This document shows positions 1 through 10,700 of a stretch of DNA of 64,000 nt, in pieces. Every line of letters starts with the position of its first letter. Positions within the stretch are counted from its first letter, which is position 1. Location of the stretch: assembly GCA_021836865.1 (NCBI GenBank), contig JAKBHH010000003.1, positions 26,024 to 90,023 on the forward strand, in the 5' to 3' direction. The DNA is from Acidobacteriota bacterium. Its GTDB lineage: Bacteria; Acidobacteriota; Terriglobia; Terriglobales; Acidobacteriaceae. The notes beneath the pieces are model-generated. The model was not told the origin of the DNA. It made no database searches and saw only the letters and a list, made by a program, of their open reading frames with translations. Made by a program: the position numbers and the translations under genes.

Positions 1-1
1 C

Positions 2-130
2 GCAAGCGCATTGCCGTTTGTGGTGACCGTGGAGCCGTGCAAATCGTCGGCGCTGAAGCGGGCGCTGGCCAGCATTGGGAAGATGGATTGCCTGCTGGAG
101 CAGCCCCTGGATCTGCAAATGCTGGAATAG
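2..130 (+). CDS. C-terminal fragment of a CDS truncated by the window edge (…SALPFVVTVEPCKSSALKRALASIGKMDCLLEQPLDLQMLE*)
   Basis: Open frame from window start to TAG at 128-130; family not recognised. Confidence 0.5.
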   Translation, partial: ASALPFVVTVEPCKSSALKRALASIGKMDCLLEQPLDLQMLE

Positions 131-176
131 GAAGCCGGGTCAGACAAGGTGCGGACGCGCATGCGGAGGTCAATCG

Positions 177-383
177 GTGATAGATACGATCTATCGGTGT
201 GAGATTTGCGGTGAAGAGAGCGATGATCCCGTGCGGTGGATCGTGATCCATTGCAGCAATACGCAGTTGACGGTGTACAAGTGGACGAAGGAGGCCGCAG
301 TTGCTCCTCAGGCGCGCCACTACTGCGGCGAAGCGCACGCTCAGGTTTACATCAGCCGCTGGTTTCAGTCGTACTGCGGCTGA
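177..383 (+). CDS. Small Cys-containing hypothetical protein (68 aa, CxxC motif)
   Basis: In-frame GTG at 177 inside the listed 75..383 ORF; protein VIDTIYRCEICGEESDD… carries a CEIC pair and further Cys. Confidence 0.45.
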   Translation: MIDTIYRCEICGEESDDPVRWIVIHCSNTQLTVYKWTKEAAVAPQARHYCGEAHAQVYISRWFQSYCG

Positions 384-392
384 GGCGGTGCA

Positions 393-1469
393 TCAGCTCC
401 GGGCGGCCGACGCGGGGCCGGTCGACTCGCGGACGACGAGCTCGGGCGTCATCATGACTTCCGCGGGGTGCCCGTCGGCTTGCCCGCTGATTCGCTCCAG
501 CAGCACCTGCGCACCCCGCTGACCCATTTCAAACAAGGGCTGTCGCACGGTGGTGAGAGAAGGAGTGTAGTAGGCCGCGGAAAGAATATCGTCAAAACCT
601 ACAACGGAGACATCGCCGGGGACCGAGAGTCCGGCATCCTTGAGCGCGCGGATGGCGCCGATCGCGGCAATGTCGTTGAAGCAGAAGATGGCTGTAAAGT
701 CGCGGGCCTTTTCGAGGAGCACCTGCATCGACTTGTAGCCAATTTCAGGGGCCATGGGGTGATAGCCGGCCTTCATAGACCAGCTTGCCGTATCAATGCG
801 GGTCACGTGCGCTGTGTCGATGCGCAGCCCCATCTCGCGCGCCACCTGCTGAATGCTTTCCCAGCGGTAGTCCGAGTCGGGAATCGCCTTCGGTCCGCGC
901 ATAAAGGCGATACGGCGGTGGCCGAGCTGATAGAGGTGCTTGAGTGCCTGCTCCACCGCGCTGTGGTGATCGAGCACGATGTTGGTGACATTCTCCGCCG
1001 CGCTGTGGGCTGAGATGGCCACCACGGGCACCGGCACGGCAATTTGGTCTGCGGGAGTATTCAGCAGCAGAAAACCGTCCACGGCGCGCTCCACCAACAT
1101 GCGTGGATACTGCTCGATCAACTCACGCTTCCAGTCATGGCAGGCGGTGAAGTAGAAGTAGTGCGCGCGGCTAAGCTCCTGCACCACGCCGCTCATCACG
1201 CGGGTAAAGTAGCCCTCGCTCAAATCCGGGGCCAGCACGCCCACGCTCATCGAGCGGCTCTGCCGAAGAGAGCGGGCAAAGTAGTTGGGCCGGTAGTTCA
1301 GCCGCGCCGCCGCCTCAGTGACGCGATTGCGCGTCTCCTGCGGAATGGATTTGGCCGATGGCGAGTTGTTCAGAACCAGTGATACCGTGGTCTGCGAAAG
1401 CTCAAGATGCTCGGCCAGCATTCTCAGGTTGACATGTCCCGGTGGCGTCGAACCCTTTCCCTTTGCCAT
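393..1469 (-). CDS. LacI-family transcriptional regulator
   Basis: N-terminal HTH 'NLRMLAEHLELSQTTVSLVLNN…RVTEAAARLNYRPNYFARSLR', periplasmic-binding-like domain 'VVGFDDI…TTVRQP'; internal Met start preferred over 1529. Confidence 0.93.
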   Translation of the reverse strand: MAKGKGSTPPGHVNLRMLAEHLELSQTTVSLVLNNSPSAKSIPQETRNRVTEAAARLNYRPNYFARSLRQSRSMSVGVLAPDLSEGYFTRVMSGVVQELSRAHYFYFTACHDWKRELIEQYPRMLVERAVDGFLLLNTPADQIAVPVPVVAISAHSAAENVTNIVLDHHSAVEQALKHLYQLGHRRIAFMRGPKAIPDSDYRWESIQQVAREMGLRIDTAHVTRIDTASWSMKAGYHPMAPEIGYKSMQVLLEKARDFTAIFCFNDIAAIGAIRALKDAGLSVPGDVSVVGFDDILSAAYYTPSLTTVRQPLFEMGQRGAQVLLERISGQADGHPAEVMMTPELVVRESTGPASAARS

Positions 1470-1594
1470 GATTGGAGTTGTAACACGTTTATCCGGGATC
1501 GGGAAACAGGGTTTTCCCACGGTGTACATCGATTTGCCAAGGCGGCCAGGGAAACGGAACGGGGTTTGTTGGCCAGCCCCGGAACAGAGCGCCT

Positions 1595-3985
1595 TTACCG
1601 GGCCCGGATGCGGTTGACTCCTGGCTTGAGCGGCCAGCTTTGCCCTTGAAAGACGAAAGTGCCGGTCAGGCTGCCGGGCAGAGTTACCGTCGCGTCCAGG
1701 TCGCTTGCGCGTTTCTTGTAGTCCACCTCGATCATGCCTTCAGGGTGCGGAAAGCTGGCCTTGAGCGCCGGCAGCGAGCCCAGGTGCGGAGCAACGCGCA
1801 CGGTGGCAAAGCCGGGGCTGGCCGGTTGGATGCCCGCGACGAGTGTGAGCATGTCGTAGATGGGATGTGCCGACCATGCGTGGGAATCCGAGCGCGTGTC
1901 GCCGGGAACCTCAGGCCATGTGCTGAAGTGCAGCGGCAGCAGTTTGCGCCATGGTTCGATGGAGGCAAGATACTCGTCCGCCATGCCGGCATGGTCAAGG
2001 GCCCGCGCCAGATAGAAGCGGAAATAGTACGAGGCGCTCATCACACCGGCAGGAGTGGTGCCGGGCTCGATCGCGAGCATCTGACGCAGGACTGCCGGCT
2101 GAAGATCTTTGGGAATGACGTCGTAGAGAACGCCGAGAATGTTGGCCTGCTGGCTGAAGATTTTCCGGTCGGGATTGTCGGCAAGCAGACCCCGCGCAGA
2201 GCTCCAGCACCTTTTATAGATTCCGCTGCGCACATGCGCCGAGAGGGATCTGTCTCGCTCGGCAACGACGGGATCGCCCAGGCTCTGCTCCAGTTCGGCC
2301 GCGTCGTTCAGAGCGCCCAGGTATTCGAGCGTCGTCATGCAGGACTCGCCCTGCGCGTCATAGGTGGGGATTTCGCCGGAAGAGACCCAGTCAATAAAGC
2401 TCCACCAGGGCAGCTTTTCAAGCAGGCCGTCCGGTCGCTCATGGGTTGCAAACCAGCCCAGTACCGCGCGGGTACCGGGTAGCGAGGCACGCACCGGAGC
2501 CGGGTCAGGACGGTACATCCAGGCATCGTGCAACATACCAATCCAAAGAAGGGAGAACGGCGGGATAGTTTGGGGCAGGGAACTGGGATAGCGGCTGCGC
2601 GTCAGTCCTTCCGGGATGCGAGAGTCGTCAAAAGCGCGGAGCGCCTGGGTGGCGAGGCGATCGTCGCCGGCCACGACGTAGGAGATGAGCGCCTGGATGC
2701 GCGTGTCGCCGACATACTGCAGTTGCTCGTAGTAGGGCGTGTCCATGTAGGTCTCATGGGCATCCAGGCGAGCCGTGCGCCAGCTGATCTGCCAGATCTG
2801 GTCCAGGTCGGGGTCGCCGGATTTGAAGCTGGCGCGTTCAACGAAGGGGTACGCAGAGAACTGCGCGGTGAGCGATTCGAGGGTGAGTGGAGAATCGCCG
2901 GTCTGGATATCGAGGTCGAGATAGCGCCAGGCGCGCCACCAGAGCGGCTCAAAGGTCCGATGTGCGCCACCGTCGGGCAGGAATTCGTCGCGCAGGCCGA
3001 GCGCGTCGCGATCCCCCACCTCGTTGCGGTCGCCCTTGTGCTTTTCCTTGTCGTAGAGTGCCTCAGAATACGTAAGCCATATCTGCGCGCCCTTGCCGCC
3101 GGAGACGGTGAGCTGCGGATAGCCGGTAGTGAGCGCTGCCCGATCCAGAAGAATGTGTACATGGCTTCCGGCAGGAACTGTGACGGCGGAGGCGGGGAAG
3201 ATTTGCATGCTGGTGGAGCTCGCCCTTACAACCCGGCCTGTATCCGTGGGGCTGTACTCCATGTGCGGCAACATGTCGGGCACAAGGCCCCAGGGGTTGT
3301 CACCGGTCACTTCCGCGGAGTGTGCCTGGTTTGCATCGCCGTAGATACTGTCGCGCATGGGCGAGGCAACGGGAACCCAGGCGGGCCCGTTTGCATTGGG
3401 CAGGTTGGAGGCCCAATCATAATGAGCTGCGTCGATCACTTCACCCGGGCCCGCGGCCATGTAGGTCTTAAGCGTGACCGAGTCACGGCCGAGGGGGCGC
3501 TGTCCAGGGTCCTGTTCAACGAGCCAGCCCTCCGGCGTGCTGATGGAACTGTTCCCACTGGCTTCACTCTCCAGCAGAAAGGCGGTCCGGTCGCTCATCT
3601 GGGCGATGGGCGCGTAGATGGCCCAGTTCCACACGGTTGCGGTAATCAGGTTCTGCCCGGCCTTGAGCAACGGGGCAAGATCAAAGCGCTCATAGCGCCA
3701 ATGGGTCAGGTCACCGCGCGCCGGTCCATCGCCCGCGCGGCGCCCGTTGACGAAAAGAACGAAGCGATTGTCGGCGCTCACGCGAACAATGTAGCTTGGA
3801 GGAACTGCGGCGAGGTCAAGCGAGCGCCGGAAGTGCAGAACCAGCGGCTCGCGCAAAGGGGCCGTAGGATGGGTGACCCACGCTGCCTTCCATTCTCGTT
3901 GCGGCGAGTCCGGCGCCTGGGTGCTTTGTGCCGGAAGCGAAAGAGAAGAAACGACAAGGGCGATGGAGACGAGGAGTTTGCGCAT
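1595..3985 (-). CDS. Secreted alpha-L-rhamnosidase-like glycoside hydrolase (GH78-like)
   Basis: Signal peptide; 'VRVSADNRFVLFVNGRRAGDGPARGDLTHWRYERFDL' and 'LDAHETYMDTPYYEQLQYVGDTRIQALISYVVAGDDRLATQALRAFDDSR' typical of the GH78 (alpha/alpha)6 barrel. Confidence 0.85.
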   Translation of the reverse strand: MRKLLVSIALVVSSLSLPAQSTQAPDSPQREWKAAWVTHPTAPLREPLVLHFRRSLDLAAVPPSYIVRVSADNRFVLFVNGRRAGDGPARGDLTHWRYERFDLAPLLKAGQNLITATVWNWAIYAPIAQMSDRTAFLLESEASGNSSISTPEGWLVEQDPGQRPLGRDSVTLKTYMAAGPGEVIDAAHYDWASNLPNANGPAWVPVASPMRDSIYGDANQAHSAEVTGDNPWGLVPDMLPHMEYSPTDTGRVVRASSTSMQIFPASAVTVPAGSHVHILLDRAALTTGYPQLTVSGGKGAQIWLTYSEALYDKEKHKGDRNEVGDRDALGLRDEFLPDGGAHRTFEPLWWRAWRYLDLDIQTGDSPLTLESLTAQFSAYPFVERASFKSGDPDLDQIWQISWRTARLDAHETYMDTPYYEQLQYVGDTRIQALISYVVAGDDRLATQALRAFDDSRIPEGLTRSRYPSSLPQTIPPFSLLWIGMLHDAWMYRPDPAPVRASLPGTRAVLGWFATHERPDGLLEKLPWWSFIDWVSSGEIPTYDAQGESCMTTLEYLGALNDAAELEQSLGDPVVAERDRSLSAHVRSGIYKRCWSSARGLLADNPDRKIFSQQANILGVLYDVIPKDLQPAVLRQMLAIEPGTTPAGVMSASYYFRFYLARALDHAGMADEYLASIEPWRKLLPLHFSTWPEVPGDTRSDSHAWSAHPIYDMLTLVAGIQPASPGFATVRVAPHLGSLPALKASFPHPEGMIEVDYKKRASDLDATVTLPGSLTGTFVFQGQSWPLKPGVNRIRAR

Positions 3986-4233
3986 GATTTTTGGTCCGTC
4001 CGAAGTCAGTTTTCCAGCTTACCGGATTCCTGCAAACCAATGGGGAAAAAATTTATGAATGCGCGAGAAGCAGGCTCCGTCTGTGCAGAAGGGAGCCGCC
4101 TGAAGGAATTGGGCCGGGCCAGCCAGCTAGCGCGGCAAGCGTCACGGGGAGCAATTGACCTGATTTTCGCAGTCTATGAGATTGATTTTGCAGCGCTGTA
4201 ACCTCCCGTTCATATTCCACGGTTAGCCTGTTA

Positions 4234-5325
4234 GTGGTGATGATCCAAGTGCCCGAGACGCGTATTTCTCCGCCTCAGCAAAGACATGAACTGCAGTCTG
4301 CAGCCGCCCTGCAGACCGCCTCCGCGTCTCTCAAGGCATCGGAAATCCGCAAATTCCTCCTGCAACGCGGGAACTCGGCCCTGGCGGACCGCTGGTTCCA
4401 CGTGCTGATGCTTCTGTGTGCGCTGAGCATTTTTGGCATTGTATTGCTGATTGCAGGCGAACTGGCGATCGGGTCCAGCCTTTCATGGGGTCAGTTTGGT
4501 TTCGATTTCTTCTTCAAGACCTATTTCGATCCCTATACCCACCTGCCCGTGTACTGGGATCCGGTCAACGGGCACTTCAGTGCGCTGCCCTTTGTCTATG
4601 GCACGCTGGTTTCGTCGTTCCTGTCGCTGTTGATCGCGGTTCCTCTTGCGATTGGTGTGGCCGTTTTCCTGACGGAGATGTGCCCAGGGGTTTTGCGCGG
4701 CCCGCTGGCTTTCCTTACGGAACTGCTGGCAGCCATCCCGAGCATAATTTACGGTCTTTGGGCTGTCTTTGTGCTGGTGCCGCTGCTGCGGGAGTATGTA
4801 AACCCGCTGCTGACAGGGAGTCTGGGCTGGACGGGGCTTTTCAGTGACGATAATCCCACCGGCCTGGGGTTTGTGGCGGCTGCCGTAATCCTGGCCATCA
4901 TGATTCTGCCAATCATCTCGTCGCTCACGCGAGAAGTGATGATCGCTGTGCCGCACTCGCAGCGTGAGGCGGTTCTGGCGCTGGGCGCCACTCGGTGGGA
5001 GATGATCCGCATGGGCGTTCTGCGCAACGCGCGCATCGGCATTGTGGGCTCAGTCATTCTGGGCCTGGGCCGCGCGCTGGGCGAGACAATGGCCGTCACC
5101 ATGGTGATTGGTAACACGCCGGAGATTCACCGCTCGCTGCTGGCCAACGGAGCGTCCATGGCATCGGTGATTGCCAATGAGTATGCCGAGGCCACCAGCA
5201 ATCTGCATCGCAGCGCTCTCACGGAGATTGGGCTGGCGCTGTTTGTGGTAACCATCCTCGTTAATGCCGTGGCTCGTCTTCTGGTGTGGGCAGTTACGCG
5301 TGGAGCGCCGGCACGCAGCCGCTAG
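4234..5325 (+). CDS. pstC: Phosphate ABC transporter permease PstC
   Basis: PstC-like membrane protein; 'AIPSIIYGLWAVFVLVPLLREYV', 'LGATRWEMIRMGVLRNARIGIVGSVILGLGRALGETMAVTMVIGN'; operon context. Confidence 0.95.
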   Translation: MVMIQVPETRISPPQQRHELQSAAALQTASASLKASEIRKFLLQRGNSALADRWFHVLMLLCALSIFGIVLLIAGELAIGSSLSWGQFGFDFFFKTYFDPYTHLPVYWDPVNGHFSALPFVYGTLVSSFLSLLIAVPLAIGVAVFLTEMCPGVLRGPLAFLTELLAAIPSIIYGLWAVFVLVPLLREYVNPLLTGSLGWTGLFSDDNPTGLGFVAAAVILAIMILPIISSLTREVMIAVPHSQREAVLALGATRWEMIRMGVLRNARIGIVGSVILGLGRALGETMAVTMVIGNTPEIHRSLLANGASMASVIANEYAEATSNLHRSALTEIGLALFVVTILVNAVARLLVWAVTRGAPARSR

Positions 5326-5364
5326 CTTGGCAGATGAGAACAGCGTGGGTATGAGGAAACAAAA

Positions 5365-6255
5365 GTGAAATTGGAGACAAACACAACGCGGGCCAGGTTC
5401 AGAGCCATCACCGACAATGCGGTGACGCTGCTGGCCGTGCTAGCCACCTTTCTTGTGATTGCTCCGCTGGTCGCCATCTTCGTTTATCTCATTTACCGCG
5501 GCTACAGTTCGCTGAGTCTGGATTTTTTCACCCGGATTCCCAAGCCGGTGGGTGAAAAGGGCGGCGGCATGGCCAACGCCATTGTGGGATCCGGCATTCT
5601 GCTGGCGCTGGCTAGCGTTATCGGTGTGCCGATTGGCATCGGCGGGGGCATCTTTCTGGCGGAGTTCGGCCGCGGCACTAAGCTTGCCAACAGCATTCGC
5701 TTCACCGCCGATGTGCTTAATGGAGTGCCTTCCATCGTTATGGGCGTGGCCGCGTACGCATTGATTGTGAGCCCACACGTCCGCTATATGCCCCTCCTCG
5801 GCCACTTTTCAGCGTTTTCCGGCGGCGTGGCGCTGGGCATCATGATGATCCCCACGGTGTGCCGTACGACAGAAGAGATGCTGCTTATGGTGCCCCATGC
5901 CGTGCGTGAGGCCGCGCTCGGCCTGGGTGTGCCCAACTGGCGCTCAGTGCTTTCCATTACGGTCAGGACAGCGTCGCCGGGCATCATCACTGGTTGCATG
6001 CTTGCTTTTGCGCGCGTGGCCGGCGAGACCGCGCCTCTGATCTTCACGGCGCTGGGCAATTCCTTCTGGAGCACCAGCTTGAATGAGCCCATCGCGGCGC
6101 TGCCGCTGCAGATTTATGTCTACGCCATCTCACCGTATGATGAATGGCACAAGCTGGCCTGGGCAGGAGCGCTGGTGCTGATTGTGCTGATTGTGCTCGC
6201 CGTATCCCTGGTGCGTTACGTGACCAGCCGCGGCGTCTTGAAGGGGGCAAGCTAA
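5365..6255 (+). CDS. pstA: Phosphate ABC transporter permease PstA
   Basis: 'GGMANAIVGSGILLALASVIGVPIGIGGGIFLAEFG', 'GVPSIVMGVAAYAL', 'RVAGETAPLIFTALGN'; follows pstC. Confidence 0.95.
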   Translation: MKLETNTTRARFRAITDNAVTLLAVLATFLVIAPLVAIFVYLIYRGYSSLSLDFFTRIPKPVGEKGGGMANAIVGSGILLALASVIGVPIGIGGGIFLAEFGRGTKLANSIRFTADVLNGVPSIVMGVAAYALIVSPHVRYMPLLGHFSAFSGGVALGIMMIPTVCRTTEEMLLMVPHAVREAALGLGVPNWRSVLSITVRTASPGIITGCMLAFARVAGETAPLIFTALGNSFWSTSLNEPIAALPLQIYVYAISPYDEWHKLAWAGALVLIVLIVLAVSLVRYVTSRGVLKGAS

Positions 6256-7014
6256 GTGGGCGTTGGCATCGAGGTAATCAACCTGAATGCGTGGTACGGC
6301 GCGAATCACACGCTGCAGGACATCAATCTGAACATCCCGGCCAATCATGCCACGGCGCTGATAGGACCTTCGGGCTGCGGCAAGAGCACCTTTGTGCGCT
6401 GTTTGAACCGGATGCATGAGACCAATCCGATTGCGCGCGTCACGGGGACTGTGCGCATCGGCGACCTCGATATCTATGAGGACGCGAAGCCAGTCGAGAT
6501 CCGGCGGCGTGTCGGCATGGTCTTTCAGCGTCCCAATCCCTTTCCCACAATGTCCATCTATGACAACGTGGCGTCCGGCCTGAAATTGAATGGATTCCGG
6601 AATCGCCACGCGCTCGATGAGATCGTCGAGCGGTCTCTGAAGGACTCCGCGCTGTGGGACGAAGTGAAGGACGACCTGAAGAAGAAATCCGGCGCCAGTT
6701 TGTCCGGCGGCCAGCAACAAAGGCTCTGTATCGCGCGCGCACTGGCGGTGGATCCTGAAGTGCTCCTCATGGACGAACCGGCTTCGGCGCTCGATCCGGT
6801 TTCGACATCAAAGATTGAAGACCTCATCTTTCAGCTTAAATCGCAGTACACTATCGTGATTGTGACGCACAACATGCAGCAGGCGGCTCGCGTGGCAGAG
6901 AAGACGGGATTCTTTCTGAATGGCCGTATGGTGGAGTTCGACTCGACGCATAAGATCTTTACCAACCCCAGCGATAAACGCACTGAGGACTACATCACAG
7001 GCAGGTTCGGATGA
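6256..7014 (+). CDS. pstB: Phosphate ABC transporter ATP-binding protein PstB
   Basis: Walker A '[19 protein letters not shown]', '[33 protein letters not shown]'; GTG start; follows pstA. Confidence 0.97.
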   Translation: MGVGIEVINLNAWYGANHTLQDINLNIPANHATALIGPSGCGKSTFVRCLNRMHETNPIARVTGTVRIGDLDIYEDAKPVEIRRRVGMVFQRPNPFPTMSIYDNVASGLKLNGFRNRHALDEIVERSLKDSALWDEVKDDLKKKSGASLSGGQQQRLCIARALAVDPEVLLMDEPASALDPVSTSKIEDLIFQLKSQYTIVIVTHNMQQAARVAEKTGFFLNGRMVEFDSTHKIFTNPSDKRTEDYITGRFG

Positions 7015-7703
7015 CGCGCATTCGGTTTCAACAAAGTCTGGATGAGTTAAAGGAAAACCTGCTGGTGATGGCGGGATTGGCGGAGCAGGCTATTCAGCGC
7101 GCCATTGAGGCCTATCGCGTGCGCGACCTGTCCATCTGCGATCTGGTCAGCCGCAGCGAAAATGCCATCAATCGCATGGAGCGCGACATTGATCAGTCGG
7201 CGCTGGACATGCTGGCGATGGAGCAACCCATGGCCATAGACCTGCGCTTCATACTGAGCGTGATCAAGATCAACGCCGATCTTGAGCGAGTGGGCGACGC
7301 CGCCAAAAGCATCAGTGACCGCGTGCGCAATATGGAACAGATGCCGGTGACCGAACTGCCCGTAGATATTCCGCGGATGGCAACACTGGCCGCCGAAATG
7401 GTTCGCAAGAGTCTGCAGTCGTTCATCGAGGGCGATACCGAAGTTGCCCGCGCCGTGCTGACCATGGACGACGCGGTGGATGCGATGAATCGCGCGGCCT
7501 ACAAGGCGCTCACCAAGGTGATGGAGGAGCAGAGCCGCATTGCTCCGCAGGCGCTGAATGCCTTGATGATCTGCCGCGCTCTTGAGCGTGTTGCCGACCA
7601 CGCAACCAACATCGCAGAGGACGTGATCTTCTGGGTGCAGGGCGCGGATGTGAGGCACCACAAGAGCCTCGCAGCGCAGAAAGAAAACAAAAGCACCGGC
7701 TGA
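7011..7703 (+). CDS. phoU: Phosphate-signalling regulator PhoU
   Basis: PhoU repeats '[23 protein letters not shown]' and '[22 protein letters not shown]'; 4-nt overlap with pstB. Confidence 0.95.
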   Translation: MTRIRFQQSLDELKENLLVMAGLAEQAIQRAIEAYRVRDLSICDLVSRSENAINRMERDIDQSALDMLAMEQPMAIDLRFILSVIKINADLERVGDAAKSISDRVRNMEQMPVTELPVDIPRMATLAAEMVRKSLQSFIEGDTEVARAVLTMDDAVDAMNRAAYKALTKVMEEQSRIAPQALNALMICRALERVADHATNIAEDVIFWVQGADVRHHKSLAAQKENKSTG

Positions 7704-7710
7704 GGGCCGA

Positions 7711-10700
7711 TCAGTCTTCGACCATCCACCAATCGAACAAGCGCATCCTCGGGTAATAGAGCCCCGCGTGGATGGTTGCCTTCTGGTCAAGATTGGCAAG
7801 CACCGCGGCATAGGCGCTCAACTGCGGCGCGAACATGGCACGCAATGCGGCAACAGACTCAGCGGGATCTGCGCTTGCAACCTGAGTTGTTTTGTAATCG
7901 ATAAGCCAGGTGGTGGAGTCGCCTTCCGACAATGGCTCGGGCCCAGCGCGATAGACCCTGTCCACGCGTACGGTGCGCAGTGCGCCCTTCACGACGCCGG
8001 TCCATGCAGCTTCGCTGGCAGCCTGTGTGTGCGGAGAGAGAATCCACTGTCCCACTGGTTCGCTGGAGGCCTCAAGCGCAATTCCCACCGCCTCTTTGGC
8101 GATGGATGCTGCATGAGACGGAGCAGCTCCCGCGGCGCGCACCTGAGCGATGATGCGGCCTTCCATCGCAGCCAGTGCCGCGCGTGCTGAATCCCAGTCG
8201 CCGCCGGTGCGCAGCCGGGCCAGCTCTTCCAAAAGCGCATGGACAGCGGTGCCCAGCGCGCGCGAGAGCCGGCCGCCTTCATGGCGTTTGTAGAGTTTTG
8301 TCTCGCTTTGTGAGGCTTCGTCAATCGGCCTATGCGTGGTAGGAAGCACCAGGCTTGCCGCGATAACGTCTGGCTCCAGCCGGCGCAGGATTGTGGCTCC
8401 AGCCGGCGAGGACATCATTAGGAGGTTGCTTCCCTCTGATGCGGCAATGGATTGTAGGGTACCGCCGGCTGAATCCTGCGACCTCGCCTGTGCGGTTTTC
8501 CATGCATCAAAGCTCTCCTGGACCGGCTGCCACAATGCGGGCCATGCGGTGGCGAGCAGCGAGTCGGCGGGTGGCGCCAGCACCAGCTCGCCCTGCTCTT
8601 CCTTGTACGTCGGCCGTGCAAACAAGTGCAATTCTTCGCGTGCGCGTGTCGCGGCAACATAGAGAATGCGCCGCATCTCCTGCAACTCCCGTTTCCGGAA
8701 TTCACGATCGACCCACTGCTTTGCCTGCCCTCGATCTGCGCCCCTGGTTTGAAGAGGCGCCACGAGAAACTCGGTCATCTCGCCAGATTCGTCCGGTTCT
8801 GCCAGCCCGCGCTCAAGCCAGGAGAGCAGCTTGCCATGGGTACTTGCGGATCGAGCCTGAAGGTCCGGCACGATCACCACTTCAAACTCCAGACCTTTGG
8901 ACTTGTGAATCGTCATCAACTGCACGCCACAGTCGCAGCTCGCGGCGGGATCGGGCAGAGCAGTCAGCTCTTTCAGAGCCGAGTCAAGGCCGGGTCCCAA
9001 CAGACCTTCCGCGCCATCGGGCAATTGGTCCAGACAACTCCACAGGAGATTTAGATTCGCTCGTGCCGCAGAGTCCACGCAGAGCTCGCCGCCGAGCATT
9101 ATCCATGCTTGTTCGAGCCAGGTACCCAGCGTTGCGGTTGGCAGGGAAGCGCGCAGGCCGGGCAATGCATCGAGCACCGTCATAATACGGCCCACGGCAG
9201 CATGGCCATGATCGCTGAGTGCTTGATGCCGTTCGGGCAGCAGCGAAGGAATCGGAGGCTCCGGTGGATTGGAATCGTCTGTGCCGGCGATGACGTGAAG
9301 ATCGTCCAGGGACAGCCCGCACCATGGCGCGCGCAACACACCCAGCCATGCCACTCGGTCCTGCGGATTGAGCAACGCACGCCCCAGCGCAAGAGCATCC
9401 AGAATCTCAGGGCGGGTTTTCAGTTGTTCAAGCTCCACCGCACGAAAGGGAATCGAGGCCTCGTGGAGAGCGTCCGCGACCAGCGCCAGGGCCGTGCGCG
9501 TGCGGCCCAACACCGCAATTCTGTATTTATCGCCGCTGGAGCGCGCCTTCTCGATGCGATCGCTGTGACTGCGGATGAGAGCGACCATCTCTTGCAATTG
9601 AGCGGCCTGGGCAGCTTCTCTAGCCTCCTCGCCTTTGTTGTTCTGCTGCGTAAACTGCGCCAAATTGCCGCGTCGTTGTTGCGTTCTGGGCATGAACTCC
9701 AGGTGCAACCTCAGACGAGGGCCCGTCGAGGAGCCAGGTTTGCGCGCGGGCTGGGCAGCGAGAAAGCTGACGCCACTGCCGTCATCCACTGCAAAGATGG
9801 GTTCGAATATCTGATTTACGGCACCAACCAGCGATGGATCTGTGCGGAAGTTCGCTTTAAGCGAGACGCGATCGAGCGCTACGGCAGGGCCGGCGGGTGT
9901 CTCAAGCCCAAGTGACGCAACACGCGGAAACAGTTCGGCATCCGCGTCACGGAAGAAATAGATAGACTGCTTCGGATCGCCTACGACGAACAGGCTGCGA
10001 TTCTCCGTTCCCGGCCATGCGGCAACAAGACTGGCCAGTAGGCGATGTTGTCTGCGGCTTGTATCCTGGAACTCGTCCACTAGCAGGTGATGAATTCCAT
10101 CCGCGACGGCGATTGCGGCCTCGCTCGGAGTGCCATCCTCCTCCTGCAGAACGCTCTGAGCCATCTGAGCGATTTCAATAAAGTCCATGGCTCCGGCTTC
10201 CGCGAACACCACACGCAGCTCCGCCGCGGCCTGACTGAGCACGATGAAGCATGCCTGCACAATCCTCCACTCATCTTCAGAGTAGGCAGCGGAGGGCAGG
10301 TCTGTGACCGCCGCGAGCGCAGCCTCAAAGCCCTCGACTCCGCGAAGGCTCTGAATCAGCGAAGCCAACCGCTCCTTTTCGCGCTTGGCGTCCTGGGGGA
10401 ACCCGAGGGTCTTGTCGATCCGCCGGCGAAGATTCCCCTCTTGCGTGAGTAAAAGCGCCGCGACGCTATTCCATGCTTGCCGTGCGTCGTCCATCATCGT
10501 GCTGTCTGAAAAGGGGCCGGACGGGATCTGCGTCAGCTCCGCAAGGTCCCTGTGCAGTGTGTGATTCATCTGCTCACAGGCGAAGCGGGCAAGCGAAAGA
10601 ATTTCATCATGGCCGCCGGGAACGCGGTCGAGCAAATCATGCATGCGGCTTAGATGAGTACGGATGGCTTGCGTAAATGGCCGCTCGAGCCGGGCACGCA

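Noticed and set aside
2528-4201. 557-aa plus-strand ORF antisense to the GH78 gene
   Set aside because: High-GC shadow ORF opposite a clearly recognisable enzyme; low-complexity Arg/Gly composition and no family resemblance
9109-9915. 268-aa plus-strand ORF antisense to the AddA-like helicase
   Set aside because: Shadow ORF across conserved helicase motifs on the opposite strand
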